A DNA stretch of 64,000 bases, taken from positions 130,392 through 194,391 of the forward strand of contig NZ_LMJT01000009.1 in assembly GCF_001429395.1 (NCBI RefSeq). The letters are read 5' to 3'. A program made the position numbers and the translations under genes. The notes under the pieces are model-generated. The model was not told the DNA's origin. It did no database searches and saw nothing but the letters and a program-made list of their open reading frames with translations. The stretch is from Allobosea sp. Root381. GTDB lineage: Bacteria > Pseudomonadota > Alphaproteobacteria > Rhizobiales > Beijerinckiaceae. This document shows, in pieces, positions 19,783-27,006 of this stretch (its first letter is position 1; each line of letters begins with the position of its first letter).

Positions 19783-21021
19783 ATGACCGACGCTTCTCAA
19801 CCTGCCGGGCCCCGCCACGGCATGAGCTTCCGTTCCTTCGTGGCGCTGATGGCCGCGCTGATGGCGGTAAACGCGCTCGCGATCGATTCGATGCTGCCGG
19901 CGCTGCCCCAGATGGCCGAGGCACTCGGCATCGCCGGCGCCAATGAGCGGCAGTGGATCATCACCGCCTATCTGCTCGGATTCGGCGTTGCACAGATCGT
20001 CTACGGCACCTTGTCGGACCGTTTCGGCCGCAGGCCGATCCTGCTGTTCGGGCTCGTGGTCTATGTCGTCGCCAGCGTCGCCGCCGCTTTTGCCGGTTCC
20101 TTCGAGGCGATGATGATGGCCCGCGTCGTCCAGGGCGTCGGCGCGGCGGCGACCCGCGTCCTTGTCGTCTCGATCGTGCGCGACTGCTATTCCGGCCGCG
20201 ATATGGCCCGCGTCATGTCGCTGGCGATGATCGTCTTCCTGGCCGTGCCGATCCTGGCGCCCTCGGTTGGCCAGGCCATTCTGTTCGTCGCGCCCTGGCG
20301 CTGGATCTTCGGCGTGCTCACGCTCTTCGGCGCGCTGGTGATGCTCTGGGTGGTGTTGCGGCTGCGCGAGACGCAGGCGCCGGAGGACCGCGAGCCGATC
20401 GCGGTCGCGACGGTGCTGGCCGCCTTCCGCCTGACGCTGACGACGCGGCTCGCCGTCGGCTACATGTTGGCGATGGCCTTCGTGCTCGGCGGGCTCTTCG
20501 GTTTCATCAACTCGGCCCAGCAGATATTCGTCGACGTCTTCGAGGCGCCGGAATGGTTCACCACCATCTTCGCGCTGATCGCGATGGGCATGGCGGTGGC
20601 GTCGCTGCTCAATGCCCGCATCGTCGGCCGCCTCGGCATGCGGCGCGTCTCGCATGGCGCGCTGCTGGCCTATATCGCACTGACCGGGGCGCATGCGCTG
20701 CTGGCGCTGTCAGGCCACGAATCGCTCTGGAGCTTCGCCGCCTTCCAGGCGGGGGCGATGTTCTGCTTCGGGCTCGTCGCACCGAATTTCGGCGCGATGG
20801 CGATGGACCCGCTTGGCCATGTCGCCGGCACGGCCTCCTCGGTGCAGGGCTTCGTCACCACGATCGGCGGCGCGCTGCTCGGCTTCTTCATCGGTCAGCG
20901 TTTCGACGGCACGGTTGTGCCGATCACGCTCGGCTTCGTGCTCTGTGGTATCGCGGCGCTGGCAGTGGTGCTGGTAGCAGAGAGGGGACAGCTGTTCCGG
21001 CCGGCCGCGGGCCGCGGCTAG
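19783..21021 (+). CDS. MFS drug efflux transporter, Bcr/CflA family
   Basis: A 412-residue inner-membrane antiporter with twelve predicted helices. The family-typical start of helix 1 contains IDSMLPALPQMAEALG, and the loop 2-3 motif LSDRFGRRPILL is the MFS signature A. The segment RDCYSGRDMARVMS after helix 4 is typical of Bcr/CflA exporters, which expel bicyclomycin, chloramphenicol, sulfonamides or cysteine-pathway compounds. Substrate cannot be predicted. ATG 19783 is chosen because AGG lies at proper spacing upstream; ATG 19759 would add eight residues. A pair of hairpins lies about 80 bases after the stop. Confidence 0.9.
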   Translation: MTDASQPAGPRHGMSFRSFVALMAALMAVNALAIDSMLPALPQMAEALGIAGANERQWIITAYLLGFGVAQIVYGTLSDRFGRRPILLFGLVVYVVASVAAAFAGSFEAMMMARVVQGVGAAATRVLVVSIVRDCYSGRDMARVMSLAMIVFLAVPILAPSVGQAILFVAPWRWIFGVLTLFGALVMLWVVLRLRETQAPEDREPIAVATVLAAFRLTLTTRLAVGYMLAMAFVLGGLFGFINSAQQIFVDVFEAPEWFTTIFALIAMGMAVASLLNARIVGRLGMRRVSHGALLAYIALTGAHALLALSGHESLWSFAAFQAGAMFCFGLVAPNFGAMAMDPLGHVAGTASSVQGFVTTIGGALLGFFIGQRFDGTVVPITLGFVLCGIAALAVVLVAERGQLFRPAAGRG

Positions 21022-21102
21022 ATCGACAAGCGTCTTAATCAGGCGCGACCGCGTCAACTCGTCGTCTTGCCGGGGAATCGGTCCGGCCGCAGCCTGGACG
21101 TG

Positions 21103-21142
21103 AGGGGCCTTAAGCCCCCTGGCCGCCGCCCTGTGGCGGCGG
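21103..21142. terminator. Two GC-rich hairpins between Bcr/CflA and cold-shock genes
   Basis: GGGGC-cttaa-GCCCC is followed directly by CCGCCGCC-ctgt-GGCGGCGG. Neither has a T-run. They sit between convergent genes and may serve as a shared termination region. Confidence 0.45.
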
Positions 21143-21242
21143 GCATGCCGAAGAATCGTCTACAGGTCAGTTCAGATCGAGAGAGATTCACGTCGGCTCG
21201 GGAAGCGACGCCGCTTTTTCCGCCTCCCGCAGACGGCCCGTC

Positions 21243-21452
21243 TTACGAAGTCTTGAGATTGACCGCAGCCGACTTGCCGGTCTTGCGGTCGGCCTCGAGA
21301 TCGTAGCTGATCTTCTGGCCCTCGTTCAGACCGCGCAGCCCCGAGCGCTCGACGGCACTGATATGAACGAAGATATCGCTGCCGCCCTGATCGGGGGTGA
21401 TAAATCCGTAGCCCTTGGTCTCGTTGAACCACTTCACGGTACCGGTGCTCAC
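21243..21452 (-). CDS. Cold-shock domain protein (CspA family)
   Basis: A 69-residue single cold-shock domain that binds single-stranded RNA and DNA and melts mRNA structure. The RNP1-like motif KGYGFITP (residues 13-20) and RNP2-like motif DIFVHIS are intact, and the first strand TGTVKWFNETKG is canonical. Translation must start at GTG 21452: an overlapping ATG is immediately followed by a stop, and AAGGGA lies at ideal spacing. A 5' untranslated region of unknown length precedes it; the message may be cold-regulated as in relatives. Confidence 0.96.
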   Translation of the reverse strand: MSTGTVKWFNETKGYGFITPDQGGSDIFVHISAVERSGLRGLNEGQKISYDLEADRKTGKSAAVNLKTS

Positions 21453-21686
21453 ATGCTGTCCCTTCAGTCTGGATACAGTCCGACACATGCCGGACCGGCG
21501 ACACTGTAGGAGGCAATCCGCGCCGGTTGCAATGGCGCGCCGCACAACGGCTTTTGCAACCGCGAATGGGTGGCCGTTCCTGCCGGCCCCGGCATTCGCG
21601 CATCCTGGCCCGGCGTGCAGGCTCTTGCCCAAGGACGGCTGCTCGCCCATGAACGGAGCCGACAAGCATCGACGGAGCGCCTCGCC

Positions 21687-22373
21687 ATGACGAACTACGT
21701 GATCGACCCGCCGGCCGTTACGGCAATTCCGGTGGCCGGCGGCGGCTTCTTTCCGGTGCGCCGCGTCTTCTGCGTTGGGCGCAACTATGCCGAGCATACC
21801 CGCGAGATGGGCGGCGATCCCGATCGCGAGGAGCCCTTCTTCTTCAGCAAGCCGGCCGATGCGCTGCTGATCAACGGCGCCGACATGCCCTATCCGACCA
21901 AGACCCAAGACCTCCACCACGAGATGGAGCTGGTCGTGGCGATCGGCACCGGCGGCAAGGATATCGCCGAGGCCGACGCGCTGTCGCATGTCTTCGGCTA
22001 CGGCGCCGGCCTCGACATGACCCGCCGCGACCTTCAGGCCGCCGCCAAGAAGGCCGGCCGGCCGTGGGACATGGCCAAGGGCTTCGATTTCTCCGGCCCT
22101 GTCGGCGAGATCGCACCGGCGAGCCGCATCGGCCACCCGGCGGCCGGCAAGATCGAGCTCATCGTCAACGGCGTGCCGCGCCAGAGTTCGGACCTCGCCA
22201 AGCAGATCTGGAACGTGCCGGAGACGATCGCCTATCTCTCGGGGCTGGTCGAACTCGCCCCCGGCGACCTGATCCTGACCGGAACGCCCGAGGGCGTCGC
22301 CGCCGTGGTGCGCGGCGATGTGCTCGAAGGCGAGATCGCCGGCGTCGGCACGGTCCGCACCCGCATCGTCTGA
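21687..22373 (+). CDS. Fumarylacetoacetate hydrolase (FAH) family protein, short form
   Basis: A 228-residue metal-dependent enzyme of the FAH superfamily that acts on 2-keto or diketo acids (acylpyruvase, oxaloacetate decarboxylase or maleylpyruvate hydrolase type). The N-terminal [15 protein letters not shown] and the metal-ligand block [11 protein letters not shown] (with both glutamates) are present, as are DMTRRDLQ and the late [10 protein letters not shown] motif. Its length matches the FAHD1/YcgM-like subgroup. It is followed after 42 bases by a DapA-family lyase on the same strand, suggesting a joint 2-keto acid pathway. The substrate is not determined. Confidence 0.9.
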   Translation: MTNYVIDPPAVTAIPVAGGGFFPVRRVFCVGRNYAEHTREMGGDPDREEPFFFSKPADALLINGADMPYPTKTQDLHHEMELVVAIGTGGKDIAEADALSHVFGYGAGLDMTRRDLQAAAKKAGRPWDMAKGFDFSGPVGEIAPASRIGHPAAGKIELIVNGVPRQSSDLAKQIWNVPETIAYLSGLVELAPGDLILTGTPEGVAAVVRGDVLEGEIAGVGTVRTRIV

Positions 22374-22415
22374 AACTCCGCCAGCCACAGCCATATTAGC
22401 CGAAAGCCAAATTCC

Positions 22416-23348
22416 ATGACCACTCTCACGGCCGACGCCTCCGGCGTCTTCCCGATCGCGCCCACCCCCTTCAACCCGGACGGCACGCTGGACTGGGCCT
22501 CGACCGAGAAGCTCTTCGCCTTCTATGACGAGATCGGCTCGGACGGCACCACCGTGCTCGGCATCATGGGCGAGGCGCCCAAGCTCGAGCCGGAGGAATC
22601 GCTCGGCATCGTCAAGCGCGCGGTGGCCGGCATGCCGGGCAAGCCGGTGATCGTCGGCGTCTCGGCACCGGGCTTTGCCGCGATGCGTACGCTGGCGCGC
22701 CAGTCGATGGAGCTCGGCGCCGCCGCGGTGATGATCGCACCGCCGCCTTCCCTGCGCACCGACGACCAGATCACCGGCTATTACGCCCAAGCCGTCGAGG
22801 CTATCGGCGCCGACATCCCCTTCGTCATCCAGGACTATCCGCTGACGCTCTCGGTTATCATGACGCCGGCGGTGATCCGCAAGATCGTCGCCGACAACCC
22901 CTCCTGCGTGATGCTGAAGCACGAGGACTGGCCGGGCCTGGAGAAGATCTCGACGCTGCGCAAGTTCCAGCAGGACGGCAGCCTGCGCCCGATCTCGATC
23001 CTCACCGGCAATGGCGGGCTCTTCCTCGACTTCGAGATGGAGCGCGGCGCCGATGGCGCGATGACCGGCTACGCCTTCCCCGAGCTTCTGATCGACGTCG
23101 TGAAGCTGCAGCAGGCCGGCAAGCGCGACGAGGCACACGACATCTTCGACGCCCATCTGCCGCTGATGCGCTACGAGCAGCAGCAGGGCGTCGGCCTCGC
23201 CGTGCGGAAATACACGCTGATGAAGCGTGGCATCCTCAAGAGCGACGCGCAGCGCAAGCCGGGCTCGTCGATCACCGCCGCCGCGAAGGCCGAGGTGGAT
23301 TACCTGCTCTCGCGCGTCGCAAAGGTCGATAAGCGCGCGAAAATCTGA
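22416..23348 (+). CDS. DapA/NAL-family class I aldolase (dihydrodipicolinate synthase-like)
   Basis: A 310-residue TIM-barrel lyase of the DHDPS/N-acetylneuraminate lyase superfamily. The Schiff-base lysine lies in VMLKHEDW and the partner tyrosine in IQDYPLTL; the early substrate-loop GIMGEAPKL replaces the GTTGE of true DapA, so this is probably a catabolic keto-acid lyase or dehydratase rather than the lysine-biosynthesis enzyme. It sits directly after an FAH-family gene, consistent with sugar-acid or hydroxyproline-like catabolism. The exact reaction is unknown. Confidence 0.88.
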   Translation: MTTLTADASGVFPIAPTPFNPDGTLDWASTEKLFAFYDEIGSDGTTVLGIMGEAPKLEPEESLGIVKRAVAGMPGKPVIVGVSAPGFAAMRTLARQSMELGAAAVMIAPPPSLRTDDQITGYYAQAVEAIGADIPFVIQDYPLTLSVIMTPAVIRKIVADNPSCVMLKHEDWPGLEKISTLRKFQQDGSLRPISILTGNGGLFLDFEMERGADGAMTGYAFPELLIDVVKLQQAGKRDEAHDIFDAHLPLMRYEQQQGVGLAVRKYTLMKRGILKSDAQRKPGSSITAAAKAEVDYLLSRVAKVDKRAKI

Positions 23349-23365
23349 AAGCCGTTTCGTTGACC

Positions 23366-23389
23366 GGCAGGGCGCAGGCGCGCCCTGCC
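23366..23389. terminator. Hairpin between convergent DapA-like and copper-chaperone genes
   Basis: A perfect 10-base stem GGCAGGGCGC / GCGCCCTGCC with a four-base loop, 18 bases past the lyase stop. It has no T-run. It probably marks the end of transcripts coming from either side. Confidence 0.55.
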
Positions 23390-23408
23390 GCGAGGGGCAG
23401 CGTTCGTA

Positions 23409-23906
23409 TCAATGCCCCTTATGCGCGCCGTGGTCGGCGCCGCGCGCGCCGACGGCCTCGACCCTGAACTCGACCTCGACGGTCCCGGCCTTCTCGAAGG
23501 CCAGCGTGCCCTTGACGCTGTCGCCCTGCTTCAGAGGCTGCTTCAGCTCCATGAACATGATGTGGTAGCCGCCGGGCTTGAACTCGACCTTGGCGCCGGC
23601 CGGGATCGCCACGCCGCTTTCCAGCGGGCGCATCGTCATCACGCCGTTGTTCAGCGCCATTTCGTGGATCTCGGTGCGTCCGGAGATCGTCGGGGCCGAG
23701 ATCGAGACGAGCCGGTCGGCTTCGGTCCCGGTGTTCTCGATGGCGAGATAGCCGCCTGCAACCTTGGCGCCGCCCGGCGTCGCACGGCTCCAGGGGTGAT
23801 CGATCTTGAGCGCGCCGGCCTTGTAGTCATGGGCGAGCGCTGCACCGCCGAGAGGAATTGAAAGCGAGAGTGAGAGCGCAAGCGCTGCGAGGATGGATTT
23901 GGTCAT
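23409..23906 (-). CDS. Periplasmic copper chaperone PCu(A)C
   Basis: A 165-residue exported protein that carries Cu(I) to cytochrome oxidase assembly (CuA or CuB sites). A signal peptide ends at GGAALAHDY. The metal site follows the family pattern of His and Met ligands: [12 protein letters not shown] near residues 80-91, then GGYHIMFM near 112-119. The C-terminal tail is His-rich (ADHGAHKGH), a further possible copper site. It is followed upstream on the same strand by a DUF2946-like gene, a pairing seen in copper-handling loci. Confidence 0.92.
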   Translation of the reverse strand: MTKSILAALALSLSLSIPLGGAALAHDYKAGALKIDHPWSRATPGGAKVAGGYLAIENTGTEADRLVSISAPTISGRTEIHEMALNNGVMTMRPLESGVAIPAGAKVEFKPGGYHIMFMELKQPLKQGDSVKGTLAFEKAGTVEVEFRVEAVGARGADHGAHKGH

Positions 23907-24002
23907 GGGTCTGTCCCGATCCGGTCAGGGCGTCGATGCGCCCATTGGAAAACCGCGGTGCCTCGGCCGGTGCCGACGGCGCAGCCGCGTAAGAGGCAAG
24001 GC

Positions 24003-24401
24003 TCAGATCAGCGTGGGAGCGGCGGGCGGTGCGCGCGAGGGCGGCAGGCCGAGGATCGACGAAGGCGCGGCAGCCTGCGCGTGCAGGATTTCCGCCGAGA
24101 CCGCGGCCGCCATCCTGACGACGCCGATATGCGTGGGGCGGCTGGGACAGGCGAAGACGGGGCCGAGCGGGCAACCCTTGCAGTGCAGGACTTCGCCCGT
24201 CGGTTCCTGCGCCGGCGTGCCCGCGGACTCACCCGGCAGGGCCAGGCCGGAACACAGCACCGCACCGTCAAAGACGTTATGAGCGCCGGCCGGCGCGGGC
24301 GCCAGCCCCGCTGCCAGCAGCGTCAGCGCATAGGCCACTGCAAGCCAGGCTCCGAGCACGGAGCGGCGCAGTCGTCCCAGCAGAGGCGCATCGACCGTCA
24401 T
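24003..24401 (-). CDS. DUF2946-like small membrane/exported protein
   Basis: A 132-residue protein with one N-terminal hydrophobic segment (about residues 14-37, AWLAVAYALTLLAAGL) and a metal-binding-style motif VLHCKGCPLG near residue 73, which resembles the Cys-x-x-Cys of DUF2946 proteins. It lies 96 bases upstream of the PCu(A)C gene on the same strand and is probably co-transcribed, so a role in copper handling is plausible. Homology is judged from layout and the Cys motif only. Confidence 0.65.
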   Translation of the reverse strand: MTVDAPLLGRLRRSVLGAWLAVAYALTLLAAGLAPAPAGAHNVFDGAVLCSGLALPGESAGTPAQEPTGEVLHCKGCPLGPVFACPSRPTHIGVVRMAAAVSAEILHAQAAAPSSILGLPPSRAPPAAPTLI

Positions 24402-24523
24402 GCGCGCAGATGGCGCCGAGGGGGCGGCAGCGTCAAGCTGCGGCGGTGCCGCAGGCAGCCTCGCCGCCTCGCCGGAGAATTATTTTCTCCACCGCCCCAT
24501 CATCCCGGCAGGCTCGTCTGCTC

Positions 24524-24547
24524 TCGTTCGTTTTTTTAAAAGAACGA
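24524..24547. promoter_or_regulatory. AT-rich palindrome upstream of the met operon promoter
   Basis: Arms TCGTTC (24524-24529) and GAACGA (24542-24547) flank a T7-A4 core. It ends six bases before a TTGACA hexamer, where an activator or repressor would bind. It could alternatively be a weak terminator for something upstream, but no plus-strand gene ends nearby. Confidence 0.45.
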
Positions 24548-24552
24548 TCGAG

Positions 24553-24581
24553 TTGACAAACAGGACGATCTCTATCAGATT
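24553..24581 (+). promoter_or_regulatory. Candidate sigma-70 promoter of the leader-metNIQQ transcript
   Basis: A perfect -35 TTGACA at 24553-24558 is followed at 16-17 bases by weak -10 candidates (TCAGAT or CAGATT, 24575-24581). A transcript starting near 24588 would place the SAM-II-like aptamer about 25 bases into the 5' untranslated region. The -10 is poor, so the promoter may need activation. Confidence 0.45.
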
Positions 24582-24611
24582 GCGGCTTGTCACCTGGCAT
24601 TGCCGGGCGGC

Positions 24612-24659
24612 CGCGGGGATTTGAGCGAGCAGCTTGCGCCGCGTCACCAAACGCTAAAG
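24612..24659 (+). ncRNA. SAM-II-like riboswitch aptamer
   Basis: The segment fits the SAM-II (metA-type) riboswitch, a small pseudoknot that binds S-adenosylmethionine. P1 is CGCGG (24612-24616) with CCGCG (24639-24643). The loop carries the conserved GGATTTG (24617-24623) and GCTTGC (24632-24637), and the 3' side has GTCACCAAACGCTAAAG ending in the near-invariant GCTAAA (24653-24658). The second helix can form UUG/CAA plus G-C with one mismatch, weaker than in the best-known examples. Its position in the 5' region of a methionine transport operon fits the class. A covariance-model search against Rfam SAM-II would settle it. Confidence 0.7.
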
Positions 24660-24660
24660 C

Positions 24661-24680
24661 GCCACGACGTGGTCGTGGGC
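24661..24680 (+). promoter_or_regulatory. Hairpin between aptamer and leader ORF
   Basis: CCACGAC / GTCGTGG with a three-base loop (core 24662-24678) lies between the aptamer's GCTAAA end and the AGGAG that serves the leader ORF. It could be part of the riboswitch expression platform. No T-run follows, so intrinsic termination is not supported. Confidence 0.45.
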
Positions 24681-24701
24681 TCCGATAGCCAGGAGACGAA
24701 C

Positions 24702-24770
24702 ATGACCGATACGACCCTTCACCAGATCCCATCGCTGACCCTGCTTGCCGGCTGCTGTTGTCGACTCTGA
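24702..24770 (+). CDS. Candidate cysteine-rich leader peptide (22 residues, three consecutive Cys codons)
   Basis: An ATG with AGGAG seven bases upstream opens a 22-codon frame starting MTDTTLHQIP and ending LLAGCCCRL. The codons TGC TGT TGT (24753-24761) are followed by CGA, CTC and the TGA stop. The excellent ribosome binding site and run of a rare amino acid are the hallmarks of an attenuator leader. It lies after a SAM-II-like aptamer and before paired hairpins that precede an 88-residue protein and metNIQQ. Poly-cysteine leader ORFs that respond to cysteine are described in mycobacteria; whether this one works the same way is inference. The peptide itself is probably non-functional. Confidence 0.65.
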   Translation: MTDTTLHQIPSLTLLAGCCCRL

Positions 24771-24783
24771 TCCTGCCGTGAAA

Positions 24784-24850
24784 GCCGCGCACGACGCGCG
24801 GCATCCCGATCCAGTTCCATCAGATGTCCGAAAGCGCCGCTTGAGCGGCG
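24784..24850 (+). promoter_or_regulatory. Candidate attenuator hairpins after the leader ORF
   Basis: Segment 1 GCCGCGC (24784-24790) pairs with segment 2 GCGCGGC (24796-24802). Segment 3 CGCCGC (24835-24840) pairs with segment 4 GCGGCG (24845-24850), which abuts the GGAG ribosome binding site of the next gene. Segments 2 and 3 can instead pair through GCGGC/GCCGC, so the two states exclude each other. There is no T-run, so control would be translational or Rho-linked. Confidence 0.5.
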
Positions 24851-24861
24851 GGAGCACAGTC

Positions 24862-25128
24862 ATGAGCCAATCTCAGCACGAAGACGGCAGGCAGGCCCAG
24901 GGTGGCCGCCAGGCCCAAGATCGCCAAGCCTATGTCATCGAAGTCGGCGAGACGCAGGCGGGTCTCGTCAGCCGCAACGGCAGCGAGCGCTATTTCACCT
25001 TCATCGCCGCCTCGGCCCGCTTCAACCCGCTCGACGGCCATCGCTTCGCGACGCCGGGTGCGGCCGAGCTGGCTGCCCGACAGCTTGCAACCCCGCGTCG
25101 CGGCTATGCCATGCGGCTGGCGTCCTGA
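24862..25128 (+). CDS. Small hypothetical protein (88 residues) at the head of the met operon
   Basis: A soluble 88-residue protein I do not recognise. The first 22 residues are Gln/Gly/Arg-rich and probably disordered (QAQGGRQAQDRQA). The rest looks like a small ordered domain with IEVGETQAGLVSRNGSERYF, a surface typical of compact beta folds, and ends with a helix. It starts after GGAG at seven-base spacing, with a hairpin touching that site. It lies 60 bases before metN and is probably in the same transcript, so it may serve sulfur amino acid metabolism or be the regulated sensor's first target. It has no cysteine and only two methionines including the start, which would suit translation during sulfur shortage. 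Confidence 0.7.
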   Translation: MSQSQHEDGRQAQGGRQAQDRQAYVIEVGETQAGLVSRNGSERYFTFIAASARFNPLDGHRFATPGAAELAARQLATPRRGYAMRLAS

Positions 25129-25188
25129 CGATGCCCACCGCGACGCCTATGCGCCGGCAGCGATCCGGCCGGTTTCAGTCCTGAGGTC

Positions 25189-26301
25189 ATGATGAACGCT
25201 CCCGTCAAGCCCGATGCCTTCCGCGTCGGCGCCGGCCTGTTGCCGGTCTCTCCCCCGCCGATCATCCGCTTCGAGCAGATCGGCAAGGCCTATCCCGGCC
25301 GTGGCGCTCAAGGCGCCGTCACGGCCCTGACGGGCATCGATCTCGACGTGCCGAAGGGCGTCATCGTCGGCGTGATCGGCCGCTCCGGGGCCGGCAAGTC
25401 GACGCTGATCCGGCTGGTCAACGGGCTCGAGCGCGCGACCGAAGGCCGCCTCCTGATCGATGGCGAGGATGTCACCGGCCTCACCGAGGCGGGCTGGCGC
25501 AGCCGCCGGCGCGCGACCGGCATGATCTTCCAGCATTTCAACCTGCTCTCATCGCGCACCGTCTTCGACAACGTCGCGCTGCCGCTGGAGATTGCCGGCA
25601 CGCCCAAGGCGGAGATCGGGGAGAAGGTGACGCGGCTGCTTGATCTCGTCGGCCTCACCGACAAGCGCGGACGCTATCCTGCGGAACTCTCCGGCGGCCA
25701 GAAGCAGCGCGTCGGCATCGCCCGGGCGCTGGCGACCGATCCGAAGGTGCTGCTCTGCGACGAGGCGACATCGGCGCTCGACCCCGAGACGACCAAGGCG
25801 ATCCTCGACCTGCTGAAGCAGGTCAATCGCGATCTCGGCATCACCATCCTGCTGATCACCCACGAGATGCCGGTGATCAAGGAAATCTGCGACCGCGTCG
25901 CGGTGATCGAGGACGGCCGGATCGTCGAGGAGGGCGATGTCTTCTCGGTGCTGACCCGTCCGAAGCACCCCACTACGGCGCGCTTCGTCGAGGCGGTCAC
26001 CGGCGTCGAGGTGCCGGCCTATCTCGCTGGCCGCATCCACGAGCAGGCCCGCCCGGGCGACGACACCGTGCTGCGCATCACCTTCACCGGCGAGAACGCG
26101 ACGGCCCCGGTCATCAGCCGCCTGAGCTCGACCATCGGCGTCGACGTCAACATTCTCGCCGGCCGCATCGACGCCATTGCCGGCAAGCCCTTCGGCAGCC
26201 TGCTCGTCTCGGTGCCGACCCGCGAGCCGGAGCTCGCAGCCATCCTCGGCGCGCTCAACAGCCTCGAACTCAAGGCGGAGGTCATCGGCCATGTTTCCTG
26301 A
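25189..26301 (+). CDS. metN: Methionine ABC transporter ATP-binding protein MetN
   Basis: The ATPase of the MetNIQ methionine importer, 370 residues. Walker A GRSGAGKST (residues 64-72), signature LSGGQKQR near 166, Walker B VLLCDEATSALD and the switch histidine in LITHEMPV are all intact. A C-terminal NIL domain (about residues 285-365), which binds methionine and inhibits transport when the cell is replete, is present. An N-terminal extension of about 25 residues precedes the ABC fold. ATG 25189 or the adjacent ATG 25192 may be used (GAGG upstream). The stop overlaps the metI start by 11 bases. Confidence 0.96.
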   Translation: MMNAPVKPDAFRVGAGLLPVSPPPIIRFEQIGKAYPGRGAQGAVTALTGIDLDVPKGVIVGVIGRSGAGKSTLIRLVNGLERATEGRLLIDGEDVTGLTEAGWRSRRRATGMIFQHFNLLSSRTVFDNVALPLEIAGTPKAEIGEKVTRLLDLVGLTDKRGRYPAELSGGQKQRVGIARALATDPKVLLCDEATSALDPETTKAILDLLKQVNRDLGITILLITHEMPVIKEICDRVAVIEDGRIVEEGDVFSVLTRPKHPTTARFVEAVTGVEVPAYLAGRIHEQARPGDDTVLRITFTGENATAPVISRLSSTIGVDVNILAGRIDAIAGKPFGSLLVSVPTREPELAAILGALNSLELKAEVIGHVS

Positions 26302-26971
26302 GATCATCTCGCCCCAGATCCTCGCGCTGATCGTCCAGGCGACGCTTGACACGCTGCAGATGGTCGCGATTGCGGCCTCGCTCGGCACGCTATTCGGCCT
26401 GCCGCTCGGCGTCTTCCTGGCGACGAGCAAGCGCGGCGAGCTCTTCGCGGCGCCAGTGACCAACGCCGTGCTCGGCACGCTGGTCAACGCCACGCGCTCG
26501 ACGCCCTTCATCATCCTCGTCGTCGCGATCATCCCCTTCACCCGCCTGATCGCCGGCACCTCGATCGGCACCCAGGCCGCGATCGTGCCGCTCACCGTCG
26601 CCTCCACTCCCTTCATCGCGCGGCTGATCGAGGGCGCGATCCGCGAGGTCGACCAGGGCCTGGTCGAGGCGGCGCGCGCCATGGGGGCGACGCCGGTGCA
26701 GATCGTCCGCAAGGTGCTTGTGCCGGAGGCGCTGCCGGCCATCGCGCTCGGCCTGACGCTTGCGGTCGTCAGCCTGATCGGCTTCTCGGCCATGGTCGGC
26801 GCTGTCGGCGGCGGCGGGCTCGGCGATCTCGGCATCCGCTACGGCTACCAGCGCTTCATGCCCGAGGTCATGGCCGCCGTCGTTGCCGTGCTGATCGTCC
26901 TGGTCCAGGCCGTCCAGAGCATCGGTGACCGCCTCGCCCGCCGCCTCAACAAGCGCTTGCGTCACGCCTGA
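26291..26971 (+). CDS. metI: Methionine ABC transporter permease MetI
   Basis: Inner-membrane permease, 226 residues with about five helices. The EAA coupling loop (EAARAMGATPVQIVRKVLVPEA, interacting with MetN) and the family-typical GFSAMVGAVGGGGLGDLGIRYG block are present. Its start lies inside the end of metN, so translation is coupled. It is followed after 35 bases by the first metQ gene. Confidence 0.96.
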   Translation: MFPEIISPQILALIVQATLDTLQMVAIAASLGTLFGLPLGVFLATSKRGELFAAPVTNAVLGTLVNATRSTPFIILVVAIIPFTRLIAGTSIGTQAAIVPLTVASTPFIARLIEGAIREVDQGLVEAARAMGATPVQIVRKVLVPEALPAIALGLTLAVVSLIGFSAMVGAVGGGGLGDLGIRYGYQRFMPEVMAAVVAVLIVLVQAVQSIGDRLARRLNKRLRHA

Positions 26972-27006
26972 GCGTCGCTTTTCAATCCCGGATCGAGACT
27001 ATTGCC

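Noticed and set aside
21103..21142. Hairpins near the cold-shock gene taken as its cold-sensing 5' element
   Set aside because: They lie beyond the 3' end of the cold-shock gene, not in its leader.
24524..24547. T7-A4 palindrome read as a Rho-independent terminator
   Set aside because: The stem is short, it does not end with a T-run after the 3' arm, and no plus-strand gene ends nearby; its place next to TTGACA suits an operator better.
24702..24770. Leader ORF read as a CutF/copper-type regulatory peptide because PCu(A)C is nearby
   Set aside because: Those peptides carry a spaced Cys motif and proline tail; this one has three adjacent Cys, is on the opposite strand from PCu(A)C, and leads into met genes.
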